This document shows, in pieces, positions 45,639-55,207 of a stretch of DNA of 64,000 bases. Both the position numbers and the translations under genes were made by a program. Under the pieces are notes generated by a model, which did no database searches, was not told the DNA's origin, and was given only the letters and a program-made list of their open reading frames with translations. This stretch comes from JADGRB01 sp963835825. GTDB taxonomy: Bacteria > Myxococcota_A > Polyangia > Fen-1088. The stretch is from NCBI GenBank assembly GCA_963835825.1, contig CAWIGZ010000013.1, positions 157,394 through 221,393 of the forward strand. The letters run 5' to 3'. Positions within the stretch are counted from its first letter, which is position 1; the number at the start of each line of letters is the position of its first letter.

Positions 45639-46477
45639 ATGCTGATCGATTGGTTCACCGTCGGCGCGCAGGCGCTCAACTTCGTCATCCTCGTGTGGTT
45701 GATGAGGCGCTTTCTCTACAAGCCCATCCTCCACGCCATCGACGCGCGCGAGAAGAAGATCGCCGCGGAGCTCGCGGACGCCGCCGCGAAGAAGGCCGAA
45801 GCCAGAAGGAGCGCGACGAGTTCCAGCACAAGAACGAGGAGCTCGACCAGCAGCGCGCCGCGCTCCTGAAGAAGGCGACGGACGAGGCGAACGCGGAGCG
45901 CCAGCGGCTCCTCGACGAAGCGCGGCAGGCGGCCGACGCGCTTGAGCGCGAAGCGACAGGAGGCGCTGAGGAACGACGCCCAGAACCTCAATCAAGCCAT
46001 CAGCCGCCGGACCCAGCAGGAGGTGTTTGCCATCGCGCGAAAGGCGCTGACGGATCTCGCCACGACGAGCCTGGAGGAGCGCCTGGGCGAGGTGTTCACG
46101 CGCCGCTTGCGCGAGATGGACGGCCACGGCGAAGGCCGGCCTCGCCGAGGCGCTCAAGACGGCGTCCGACCCCGCGCTCGTGCGCAGCGCGTTCGAGCTG
46201 CCCGCCGAGCAGCGCGCGGCGATCCAGAATGCGCTCAACGAAACGTTCTCGGCGGACGTCCACGTCCGGTTCGAGACCGCGCCGGAGCTGGTCAGCGGGA
46301 TCGAGCTCGGCGACGAATGGGCAGAAGGTGGGATGGAGCATCGCGGATTACCTCGCGTCGCTGGAAAAGGGCGTCGACGAGCTGCTGAAGGACGAAAGCG
46401 AAGCGCGACGAAGCTCGAGGTCCGAGCCCGAGCCCGAAGCGCCGAGCGCACCGAGGACCGACGCGAAGAGCCGATGA
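45639..46477 (+). pseudogene. atpF: N-type ATPase b subunit with delta-like C-terminus, frameshifted
   Basis: ATG 45,639. The membrane start LIDWFTVGAQALNFVILVWL and FLYKPILHAIDAREKKIAAE lead into a long charged coiled coil spread over three frames (HKNEELDQQRAALLKKATDE; RTQQEVFAIARKALTDLATT). A C-terminal piece (VHVRFETAPELVSGIELG then GWSIADYLASLEKGVDELLK) resembles the delta subunit. At least four shifts (about 45,805, 45,955, 46,120, 46,320). No separate atpH exists, as is normal for N-type operons. Confidence 0.8.
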
Positions 46478-48039
46478 GCACCGCGCCTGAGGATCTCGCA
46501 GCGCGTCTTCGACGGCGCGTTCGCCGCAATCGCCGAGGCGCGGGAGGCCTTCACGCCGCAGCTCGCGCCGCGCGAGGTGGGCACGATCACCAGCGATCTC
46601 CACCGGCATCGCCAAGGTCTCCGGCCTTCCCGGCGTGGGCTTCGAGGAGTTGGTGCACGTTTCCCGGCGGCGTGTTCGGCATCGCGTTCAACGTGGACGA
46701 GGACGAGATCGGCGTCGTGCTGCTCGGCGACTACTGGCATCTGCACGCGGGCGACGAGGTCGAGCGCACGGGCCGGGTCATGGACGTGGCCGTCGGCGAC
46801 GGATTGGTCGGGCGCGTCATCGACCCGCTCGGTCGGCCGCTCGACGGCAAGGGGCCGGTGGTCGCCAGCGAGCGCCTGCCCATCGAGCGCCCCGCTGCGC
46901 CCATCATGGACCGCGCGCCGGTCACCGTGCCGCTCCAGACCGGGCTGAAGGTCATCGACGCGCTCATCCCCATCGGGCGCGGCCAGCGCGAGCTGATTCT
47001 GGGCGACCGGCAGACCGGCAAGACCGCCATCGCGATCGACACCATCCTCAACCAGCGCGGCCAGAACGTCGCTGTGCGTCTATTGCGCCATCGGCCAGCG
47101 CGCCTCCGCCGTGGCGAAGGCCGTGGCCGACCTGCGGGAGAAGGGCGCGATGGACTACACCGTCGTGGTCGTGACCGAGGGCAACGACCCGCCAGGCCTC
47201 GCCTACATCGCTCCTTACGCCGCGACCAGCATCGCGGAGCACTTCATGGAAGCGGGACGCGACGTGCTGATCGTCTACGACGACCTCACGCAGCACGCCC
47301 GCGCCTATCGCGAGCTCTCGCTCCTGCTCCGCCGCCCCCCGGGCGCGAGGCCTTCCCCGGCGACATCTTCTACATCCACTCGCGCCTGCTCGAGCGCGCC
47401 ACCCACCTGCGCACGGAGCTCGGCGGCGGCTCGCTCACCGCCCTGCCCATCATCGAGACCGAGGCGCAGAACATCTCCGCCTACATTCCGACCAACCTGA
47501 TCTCCATCACCGACGGGCAGATCTACCTCTCGCCGTCGCTGTTCGAGCTCGGCGTGCTGCCCGCGGTCGATGTCGCCAAGTCCGTTTCGCGCGTCGGCGG
47601 CAAGGCGCAGCGGGCGGCCTACCGCGCGGTGGCGGGCGACCTCAAGCTCGCCTACGCGCAGTTCGAGGAGCTCGAGACCTTTGCCCGGTTCGGCGCCCGC
47701 GTGGACGAGGACACGCGCAAGATCATCGAGCACGGGCGGCGAATCCGCGCCTGCCTCAAGCAGCCGGAGTTCTCCCCGGTGTCCGTGCCCGCGCAGATCG
47801 CCGTCCTGCTGGCGCTGACCGCGAAGCTCTTCGACGCGGTGCCGCTCGAGCAGATGACGGACGCCGAGCACGCCGTGCGGGAGGCGGCGGCGAGCATTCC
47901 GGCGGAGGTGTGCGCGCGCTTCGAGACCGCCGCGAAACTGAACGACGAGGATCGCAAGACGATCGTCGAGATCGCCCGCCAGGCGCTCGCGCGCTTCCAT
48001 CCCAAGCCGGAATCCGCCGAAGCCGACGAGCACGGCTGA
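46474..48039 (+). pseudogene. atpA: N-type F-ATPase alpha subunit, frameshifted
   Basis: ATG 46,474, overlapping the atpF stop. N-terminal residues are spread over frames (FDGAFAAIAEAREAFTPQLA; GIAKVSGLPGVGFEELV; GGVFGIAFNVDEDEIGVVLL). The nucleotide domain has GRGQRELILGDRQTGKTAIA, then after a shift CAIGQRASAVAKAVADLREK and DVLIVYDDLTQHARAYREL. The C-terminal two-fifths, from REAFPGDIFYIHSRLLERA to DEHG*, is uninterrupted. Shifts occur near 46,500, 46,600, 46,660, 47,080 and 47,340. Confidence 0.87.
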
Positions 48040-48075
48040 GCCGCCGACAAGGTCCGACGCCACCTGGAGGAAGCC

Positions 48076-48998
48076 ATGAGCGACACCACGGCGAGCCTGC
48101 GCCGGAAGATCGACAGCGCCGGAGATCTCCAGTCCGTCGTGCGCACGATGAAGGCCTTGGCCGCCTCGAGCATCGGACAGTACGAGAAGTCGGTGCGCGC
48201 CTTGGCCGACTACTACCGGACCGTGGAGCTGGGGCTGGGCGCGTGCTTTCGCGCAGAGCGAGCCGGCGGCCTCGAGGCAGACGGCACAAGGCGACCAGCG
48301 ATGCGGCTGCGATCGGCGCCGTCGTGTTCGGTTCCGACCAGGGACTGGTGGGCCAGTTCAACGAGGTGGTGGCCGACCATGCGGTCAAGACCCTCGCAGC
48401 TCTGCCGGGCAAGGCCCGAGTCTGGGCCGTCGGCGAGCGCGTTCATGCGCGCCTGGCGGACGCGGGCCTGCCGCTGACGGGAGCTCTTCGCGGTGCCGAG
48501 CTCGGTCAAGGCCATCGCCCCGCTCGTCGGGCAGATTCTCGTGGAGAGCGAGACGCGCCGCGGCCAGGGCGAGGTCACCGAGCTCCACCTCTTCTACAAC
48601 CGCCCCACGTCCGGAGCGTGTACGCGCCCGTCAGGCAGCGACTGCTGCCGCTGGACGAGGGCTGGCGCCGCAAGCTCGCCGAGCTTCCCTGGCCGACAAG
48701 AAGCTTGCCCGAGGTCATGGGCAGCGGCACCGCGACGCTGCGCGCGCTCATTCGCGAATATCTCTTCGTCTCGCTCTTCCGGGCGTGCGCCGAATCCCTC
48801 GCGAGCGAGAACGCGAGCCGCCTGGCGGCGATGGAGCGCGCCGACAAGAACATCGACGAGTTGCTGGAGAGCCTCAACGGCACATTCCACCGCCTGCGCC
48901 AGAGCGGCATCGACGAGGAGCTGTTCGACGTCATCTCCGGCTTCGAAGCGCTGTCGGCGACTGTCGTCAGGAAGGCGTGGCTGAGGGTCATCCAATGA
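48076..48998 (+). pseudogene. atpG: N-type F-ATPase gamma subunit, frameshifted
   Basis: ATG 48,076 after GGAGGAAGCC. TASLRRKIDSAGDLQSVVRT and MKALAASSIGQYEKSVRAL form the N-terminal helix. Shifts near 48,270, 48,485 and 48,605 lead through VVFGSDQGLVGQFNEVVADH and EVTELHLFYNRP. The C-terminal helix is FRACAESLASENASRLAAME and MERADKNIDELLESLNGTF. The stop at 48,998 overlaps the aldolase start. It is the last ATPase gene, completing the N-type order. Confidence 0.83.
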
Positions 48999-50025
48999 AC
49001 ACACACGAACTTGTCAGACACCGCGAGGCTGCTGGTCGCCGACGACAAGGGTCTGCTGGCGATGGACGAGAGCAATCCGACCTGCAACGACCGATTCGCC
49101 AAGCTCGGGATTCCCCAGACCGAGGCGGCCAGACGCGCCTATCGCGAGCTGATCGTGACCACGCCAGGTCTTGGCGAGTCCATCAACGGCGCGATCCTTT
49201 ACGACGAAACGATCCGCCAGCAGACGAAGGATGGCATTCCGTTCGTCAAGGTATTGACCGAGGCAGGAATCATCCCCGGCATCAAGGTCGACGCCGGCGC
49301 CAAGGAGCTGGCCGGACACCCCGGGGAGAAGGTCACCGAAGGCCTCGACGGATTGCGCGAGCGACTGATCGAGTATTCTCGACTGGGCGCGCGCTTTGCC
49401 AAGTGGCGCGCGGTGATCGCCGTAAGCGATCGGATTCCCAGTCGGGCTTGCCTCGAAGCCAACGCCCACGCACTGGCCCGCTACTCCGCGTTGTGCCAGG
49501 AAGCCGGCTTGGTTCCCATCGTCGAGCCGGAGGTGCTCATGGATGGTGCGCACACGCTCGAGCGATGCCGTGAGGTGACCGAGAGCGTCCTGCGAGCGGT
49601 GTTCAACCAGCTTTATTCGCAGGGGGTTGTTCTGGAGGGGATGATCTTGAAGCCGAACATGGTCCTTCCGGGACTGAGCTGCCCCGAACAGGAGACCTGT
49701 GGACGAGGTCGCGGACGCAACCGTTGGCTGTCTCTTGCGAGCCGTTCCGGCCGCGGTTCCGGGGATTGCGTTTCTGTCGGGAGGCCAGCCGAGCGAGCTC
49801 GCTTCAGCCCGCTTGAATGCCATGAACCGCCGGTTTGCCTCGCGGCTTCCTTGGGCGTTGTCGTTTTCGTTCGCGCGAGCCCTCCAGCAGCCGGCTTTGG
49901 AGATCTGGCGAGGCGATGACATCAACACGGTGCCCGCACAGCGCGCCCTGGCGCATCGAGCCAGATGCAACCGCGCAGCCCGGCGTGGCGAGTACAGTGC
50001 GGCGATGGAGACGACCTCCAAGTAA
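48995..50025 (+). pseudogene. Class I fructose-bisphosphate aldolase, two frameshifts
   Basis: ATG 48,995 gives MNTHEL, then after one missing base SDTARLLVADDKGLLAMDES. The core runs to EGMILKPNMVLPG, in which the Lys is the Schiff-base residue of class I aldolases. A second shift near 49,700 leads to VDEVADATVGCLLRAVPAAV, GIAFLSGGQPSELASARLNA and the stop at 50,025. Length (about 343 residues) and order are normal once the shifts are corrected. It links triose phosphates to fructose-1,6-bisphosphate. Confidence 0.87.
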
Positions 50026-50031
50026 GGACAG

Positions 50032-50902
50032 ATGAAGATACATCTCAAGACATTTCGCGTCAGGGCAGGAGACGAGGTCAATCTCGACAAGTGGCCGACG
50101 AAGGTCAAGCCCGTCTACAAATCATCGGAACAGTACAAAACGATTCTGGCGGAACATGTTGCGCAGCTGAGTGCGCAGCAGCAGCTCCTCTACGCGTCGC
50201 ACCGCTACGCTCTGCTGATCATCTTTCAGGCGATGGACGCGGCGGGGAAAGACGGGGCCATCAAGCACGTGATGTCCGGGGTCAATCCCCAGGGCTGCCA
50301 GGTGTTCAGCTTCAAGCATCCGAGCGCTGGCGAACTGGAACACGACTTTCTGTGGCGCACCACGCGCGATCTCCCGGAACGCGGGCGAATTGGGATCTTC
50401 AATAGGTCCTACTACGAGGAGGTGTTGATCGCCCGCGTGCATCCAGAGATCCTGCGCAGCGAGGGGCTGCCCGCGAAGTCGATCGACGACGAAGACCATC
50501 TGGAAGGAGCGGTATCGTTCCATCGTGAACCTGGAGAACCATCTTCACCGCAACGGGACCCGGATCATCAAGATCTTCCTTCATCTTTCGAAGGAGGAGC
50601 AGCGAAGGCGTTTTCTCGAACGCATCGACGACCCCGACAAGAACTGGAAGTTCAGCGGGGACGATGTCGCGAGAGGAAAGTTCTGGAAGCACTACAAGAA
50701 GGCGTACGAGGCATGTCTAAGTGCGACCAGCACCAAGCACGCGCCCTGGTTTGTGGTTCCTGCCGACGACAAAGAGAATGCGCGGCTTATCGTGTCGGGG
50801 ATCATCCTCGACGCGTGTGGAGCGCTGAAGATGGCATATCCTAGGAGCACTCCCCAGCGTCGGCGGGAACTGAAAGCAATACGCAAGAGCCTCACGGCTT
50901 AA
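50032..50902 (+). pseudogene. Polyphosphate kinase 2 family protein, one frameshift
   Basis: ATG 50,032, six bases after the aldolase stop. YALLIIFQAMDAAGKDGAIK (residues 60-79, Walker A-like), VNPQGCQVFSFKHPS, LWRTTRDLPERGRIGIFNRS and YYEEVLIARVHP define PPK2. After one lost base at about 50,500, KERYRSIVNLENHLHRNGTR, FLHLSKEEQRRRFLERIDDP and NWKFS continue to the end. It uses polyphosphate to phosphorylate nucleotides (ADP/AMP type not determinable). Confidence 0.88.
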
Positions 50903-50934
50903 ATGACCGCGCCACGGCATCGCGTTTCTTCCGC

Positions 50935-51226
50935 CAGCCCGATCAGAAGAGTCGAATTCACGAAGGATCTTGTGGGCGACGCACGGTTGAAGCCACTCCG
51001 GCTTCACGCGGTCGAGGAGGAGAACGATCCCGGGTTCGCCAAACAGCACGCGGGCTGACCGACGTCTATGTGAACGACACGGTCGGCAGCGCGCACCGTG
51101 CGCATGCGTCGACCAAGGGAATCACCACGTTCGTGCCGCTGGCCGCGTCGGGGTTTCCTCACTACCTGGGTGACACGCTGGGAGCCCGAAGCGGCTGTTC
51201 GCGGCGCTCATCGGCGGGTCGATGCC
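50935..51226 (+). pseudogene. pgk: Phosphoglycerate kinase remnant
   Basis: Two frames read EFTKDLVGDARLKPLRLHAV then EEENDPGFAKQHAG, then DVYVNDTVGSAHRAHASTKG, LAASGF and YLGDTLGAPKRLFAALIGG. This is the N-terminal domain of Pgk from about residue 85 to 190, including the conserved DxFxxAHRxHAS block. Both ends are lost. It shows the energy module once extended further. Confidence 0.75.
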
Positions 51227-51407
51227 TCGACGTGAATACGTTATGCGCAGTGCATCGAAAATCACTCCCGCATACCGAACGCCATAACTACCCCATTAGC
51301 GTTCTGGTCCGAAACGGGAGAACGGACCGCCCGGCGGTAGCCGTTCTGGCTCTTCGCGATGGCGCTCTTGGAGCCGGCGGAATCGGTCGTGCTGCCGTCT
51401 GAGGTGC

Positions 51408-53318
51408 TCAGCATAGGCGGTCCCCCGGAATACCGAAGGCGACGGCCACCGTGCGCTTCGCGTAGGCATCCCAATCGCGCGTCTCGCCGCGCCGATCTGC
51501 CGGTACGGCCTCTTTGATCGCCCGCTCGATTTCGCCCCGGCGATGGCCCGCAAGACGCATGCGGACAGCGATCTCGGCATCGATCCGAGACGGGTCGACG
51601 GGCTGACCCGGGCGCTCCCGGGTGACATCCGCCAGGTGACGCCGATAGACGTCCGCTGGCGTCCGGGTCGCCACGATCTCGGCCGCGCGGCGCTCAGGCG
51701 CCGTCGGGCGCTCTCTTCCAGGTGTGCGAATCCGCTCCCGCTCGGCGGCAATGGCCTGCTGGAGCTCCGGGTTCGCGATCTTGAAGCCGTGCTCTGCGGC
51801 CAGCTCGACGCACATGCTCCGGAACCGCTCGTTTCCGCGAATGGTGAACGTGCCCCACTTCTGGGCGCTCAACTGGAGGGCGGCGAGGACGCTTTCCCGT
51901 CGGTTGCTGTCGTAGATGTCGATCTCCTTGCCCCGGTCCGTGAAGGCAGGGGAGCCGCGCTCGCCGACGCGACGATAGTGGACGTGCCAACCTTCGACGA
52001 CCGGGGCGAACGCGCGGATATCTTGGGGCGCGGGGCGCGCGAAGGTCGGCCCCTCTATGCCCGGCGGCCGTCGTTCTCGATGTCGCCACCCCTGCGCGAG
52101 CCCGTGATCCCTTTGATGAAGCCATTCTTCGTAGCTCGGGAACCGTCCCCGATCCTTGTCCGGTACCCCGCGCTCCAGCCTTTGGCGATCAAGCTGCTCG
52201 GCCTTCTCCTGCGCTTGACGGGCGGCGAGCAAATTCCTGGTCGCGTTGAGGAGAGCGCCCCGCCCCTTCCAAGATCCGCGGAAGATGTCGGCTCGCTCTT
52301 GCCGATGGCGAGCGGCCATGCGTTGCCGATCCTCCCGCTGCTGCTCCGTCTGCCGTTCCCGTCCGCGGGAACGCTCCAGGTAGTGCTGTCGTCGTGCGTC
52401 GGTGTACTGCCTCCAGCCGGGGGCACCGGGCATGATCGGCTCGGGGGCTCGGGTGCGTGTCATCACGCGCGCGGCATCCCTCGCGGGTTGAAACTCGCCC
52501 AGACGCTTCTCCAGCGCCGACATGGAGCAGTCGCGGCCGGCGCTGCTCGCCTTCACGGGTTGGTCGCCGATCCACAGAATCGCGCCCGAGCCCTTCCTCT
52601 CGAGGCGCATCCCCTTCTCGGCCAGGGCCTCGTGCATCTCCCGCCAGCTCCCCGCCGCGCGGATGGCGGGAGCTCCGTCCTCGATGGCCACCCGCTCGGC
52701 GCTCCGGGCGCCCACCCGCTCTTCGAAATCGCGGGCTCGAACGGATGGCTTGCGTTCGTGCTCGTCGCGCGGACGCGCGCGCTCAACGCGCCCGTCCTCC
52801 CGCATCTGGAACAGGCCGCGCTCCTCCCTCTGCCACCCCTGCGCGTGCTCGATGCGAGCGATCGCCCGGTGGGCGACCTCGTGGTCGAAGCCATTGTTGA
52901 CGGTGACGAGCTTCTCCGTCTCGGGGTGGACGCGGTTGACGGCCAGGTGGAGGTGCCAGTTCTCCGTGTCGCGGTGCAATCCATAGAGCGCCTGGTGGCC
53001 GGCCAAGCCCATCTCGTCCAGGAACATCCTGGCCGCCTGATCAGCCTGGGCCGACGTCGGCTGCTCCCCTTCCCGCCAGCTCATGATCCAGTGCTGCACC
53101 GGCTGCGGGCTGCGCTTGGCCGTCTCGGCCAGGTCGATCATCTCCTGCACCTGTCCCTCGTGATCGAGGTTGAGGAGGTTCAAGGCGCCGCGGTGCTCCA
53201 CCTTCTCACCGGCGCCGCCGGCCTTGGGGCCGGCGATGTAGTCGGCGAGGGCGCGCACGTTGTGGGCCTTGCTCTTGGCCGGCGCGAGCTTGGACGTGGG
53301 GACCTTCTTGACGATCAT
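51408..53318 (-). CDS. MOBP-type relaxase
   Basis: 636 residues from ATG 53,318; the frame is open further upstream but similarity begins at MIVKKVPTSKLAPAKS. Y27 in ALADYIAG is the candidate nicking Tyr. The metal-binding triad is H115-RDTEN-W-H122-L-H124. A Lys/Arg-rich middle follows, and then an LPD7-like domain (FTDRGKEIDIYDSNRRESVL ... GNERFRSMCVELAAEHGFKI). It nicks oriT and pilots single-stranded DNA for transfer. Full length, encoded after mobC on the same strand. Confidence 0.9.
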   Translation of the reverse strand: MIVKKVPTSKLAPAKSKAHNVRALADYIAGPKAGGAGEKVEHRGALNLLNLDHEGQVQEMIDLAETAKRSPQPVQHWIMSWREGEQPTSAQADQAARMFLDEMGLAGHQALYGLHRDTENWHLHLAVNRVHPETEKLVTVNNGFDHEVAHRAIARIEHAQGWQREERGLFQMREDGRVERARPRDEHERKPSVRARDFEERVGARSAERVAIEDGAPAIRAAGSWREMHEALAEKGMRLERKGSGAILWIGDQPVKASSAGRDCSMSALEKRLGEFQPARDAARVMTRTRAPEPIMPGAPGWRQYTDARRQHYLERSRGRERQTEQQREDRQRMAARHRQERADIFRGSWKGRGALLNATRNLLAARQAQEKAEQLDRQRLERGVPDKDRGRFPSYEEWLHQRDHGLAQGWRHRERRPPGIEGPTFARPAPQDIRAFAPVVEGWHVHYRRVGERGSPAFTDRGKEIDIYDSNRRESVLAALQLSAQKWGTFTIRGNERFRSMCVELAAEHGFKIANPELQQAIAAERERIRTPGRERPTAPERRAAEIVATRTPADVYRRHLADVTRERPGQPVDPSRIDAEIAVRMRLAGHRRGEIERAIKEAVPADRRGETRDWDAYAKRTVAVAFGIPGDRLC

Positions 53319-53331
53319 CGTCCCCGCCTCC

Positions 53332-53644
53332 CTACTGCCCGCCTGCCAGCTTGCCGACCGCGGCGCGCAGCATCGTGAGCAGCTCGGCCGTCTGCTGGCG
53401 GTAGGCGCCGCCGCTTTCGACGTGGACCATCTTGAGCAGGCCACCGAGGCGCCGCAGCTCCCGGATGGTGGTGGCGTCCGTGCGGGAGACCACGGGCCGA
53501 CCCGAGCGCGCGTAGGCGGACCAGCTCGGCGACGGCGAGCCCGGCATCGCGAGCGATGACCGCAAGCTGCTCCTTCTCGCCGGGAGCGACGCGCACGTCG
53601 AGGCGGGCCGTCAGGCCCGTCGGTCCCTTCCTACGAAACGGCAT
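53332..53644 (-). pseudogene. MobC-like mobilization accessory protein, one frameshift
   Basis: From ATG 53,644: MPFRRKGPTGLTARLDVRVA then APGEKEQLAVIARDAGLAVA, a ribbon-helix-helix-like start. After a shift at about 53,510 it continues RPVVSRTDATTIRELRRLGG and QQTAELLTMLRAAV, the conserved C-terminal half. About 103 residues once corrected. It would bind oriT and help the relaxase. It ends 14 bp before the relaxase start. Confidence 0.7.
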
Positions 53645-54101
53645 CGCCCGCGCCTCCGATCGACTGGCTGCGAGAAGCGATAGCGCCGAGCAGCTCCGAG
53701 TCTGGCGCAGCCCCGTCTGCGAGAAGCGAAGCGCCGAGCGGGCGGGGCGAAGCGGGGCTTGGGAGGGCACGTGCGGCGGCAGCCGCATGTGTCCGGACAA
53801 GCCCCCATCCTGCTACTCCGATCCATCCCACTCGATGAGAGCAACCGTGAATGCACGTTCGTCACGTATCTCTTATCGACCGGAGGCTCGCGGATATTTC
53901 CAGCCGCACCGAACGATTTCGGGGCGGTGGCATCGCGAAGCGATGCGGCCGCACCGAGCAGGAAGCATCGCGAAGGCGCGTCGATGGCAGTCCGAAGACG
54001 ACGGCGCTGTTTTCTGACCGCCGCCGGAAAGATTCGGCGTTGGGCGCTCGATAAGATCATCGGGAGCCATCACGCAGACATCTGCGGAATCGGAGAGGCG
54101 A
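53645..54101. other. Candidate origin of transfer region
   Basis: 457 bp between divergent mobilization operons. It contains a direct repeat of about 23 bp starting CTGCGAGAAGCGA (53,668-53,691 and 53,717-53,739; one base differs in length) and CATCCTGC (53,806-53,813), which matches the IncP-type nick consensus YATCCTG-Y. A 7-bp-arm hairpin GCATCGC-GAA-GCGATGC lies at 53,930-53,946. Position and motif fit a MOBP oriT; function is not shown. Confidence 0.5.
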
Positions 54102-54511
54102 ATGAGTTACACGCTCGAGAAAGCAGAAGAGATGGCACGGGCGCTTCGCACCCTGCCAGCGATGGACGAGTCGAAACGACGGCTGAGTAAGCAAGCCGTG
54201 GTGAAGCACCTGGTGGCCGAGATAGCGGCCCTGCAGCAGCGCGGATACACGATCGAGCAAGTCGTCGAGAGCTTGCAGGGGGTCGGGTTCGACGATCACC
54301 ACGCCCACGTTGAAGAGCTACCTGCAGCGAGCGAAGGCGAAGCCGGTCAAGAACGCAGCAGCGGAAGCACCCCGGCGGCTCGACGGCGCCGCCCGGTGGG
54401 AGCCCACAGAGGCAGCCGGAGTCGCCCAGCGTGAACCCGCCGAAGGCAGAAGCCGCCGCTGAGCGCAGCGGCAAGCAGGCGTTCCTGGTGAAGGACAAAG
54501 ACAGCTACTAA
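54102..54511 (+). pseudogene. Small mobilization-region protein, two apparent frameshifts
   Basis: ATG 54,102. LEKAEEMARALRTLPAMDES and KQAVVKHLVAEIAALQQRGY form a helical domain; after a shift at about 54,293 TTPTLKSYLQRAKAKPVKNA follows. A further shift allows the frame AFLVKDKDSY* ending at 54,511. The pattern resembles small DNA-binding accessory proteins next to ParA genes on mobilizable plasmids. The exact family is not named. Confidence 0.55.
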
Positions 54512-54526
54512 TGAAAGGAGCCAGAC

Positions 54527-55207
54527 ATGTCGAAGGCACTCATTCTCGTCGGTGGTGGCAAGGGCGGCGTCGGTAAGTCCCTGTTCTCGATGGCCGTGGT
54601 GGACTTCCTCGAGAGCACGAAGGAGGCGCCGTTTCTGATCGAAACGGACACCTCAGTTCCGGACGTCTTCAAGACGTACCGGGAGACCATCGAAGGCGAG
54701 CTCGTGAACCTCGACGAACGCGAGGGGTGGATCGAGCTCGTGAACCTCATCGAGAGCAGACCGGAGAGCACCATCGTCATCAACACGGGTGCACGCAACC
54801 AGACAGGGATCACCAACTTCGGCAGGACGCTCCGGAAGGCACTTCCGGAGCTGAAGAGGAAGCTGGGCGTGTTCTGGCTGATAGACCGGAAGCGAGAGAG
54901 CCTGGAGCTCCTGAGCGATTTCTCCGAGGCGCTCCCGGAAGCAGAGGTCCACGTCGTCCGGAACATGTATCTGGGCGCCGAGAACAAGTTCGAGCTCTAC
55001 AACGGGTCGAACATGAGGGCGGCGATCGAACGAGCCGGAGGCAAGTCCCTGAATTTCCCCGAGCTGGCGGACAGAGTGACGGACGCGATGAACAAGGGAC
55101 GGCTGACGATTGCGAAGGCATGCAAGGAGCTCTCCTTCGGTGACCGCATGGAGGTCGAGCGGTGGCGGGACGAGTGCAAGGCCATGCTCGGCGGAGGCGA
55201 TCCGTGA
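54527..55207 (+). CDS. ParA/MinD-family ATPase of the mobilization region
   Basis: 226 residues with AAAGGAG before ATG 54,527. Deviant Walker A VGGGKGGVGKSLF (9-20) with the signature Lys, then FLIETDTSVPDVF and IVINTGARNQTG. The C-terminal part (NGSNMRAAIERAGGKSLNFP) is typical of TraL-like ParA proteins next to mobilization genes rather than chromosome partition ParA, and no ParB is present. It is probably involved in transfer. It overlaps the next gene by four bases. Confidence 0.85.
   Translation: MSKALILVGGGKGGVGKSLFSMAVVDFLESTKEAPFLIETDTSVPDVFKTYRETIEGELVNLDEREGWIELVNLIESRPESTIVINTGARNQTGITNFGRTLRKALPELKRKLGVFWLIDRKRESLELLSDFSEALPEAEVHVVRNMYLGAENKFELYNGSNMRAAIERAGGKSLNFPELADRVTDAMNKGRLTIAKACKELSFGDRMEVERWRDECKAMLGGGDP

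Noticed and set aside
51543..53378. 611-codon plus-strand frame opposite the relaxase
   Set aside because: The minus-strand relaxase has the complete His triad and an LPD7-like domain.
54527..55207. ParA-like ATPase as part of a plasmid partition system
   Set aside because: There is no ParB or centromere-like repeat nearby, and it is embedded in mobilization genes, so a transfer role fits better.
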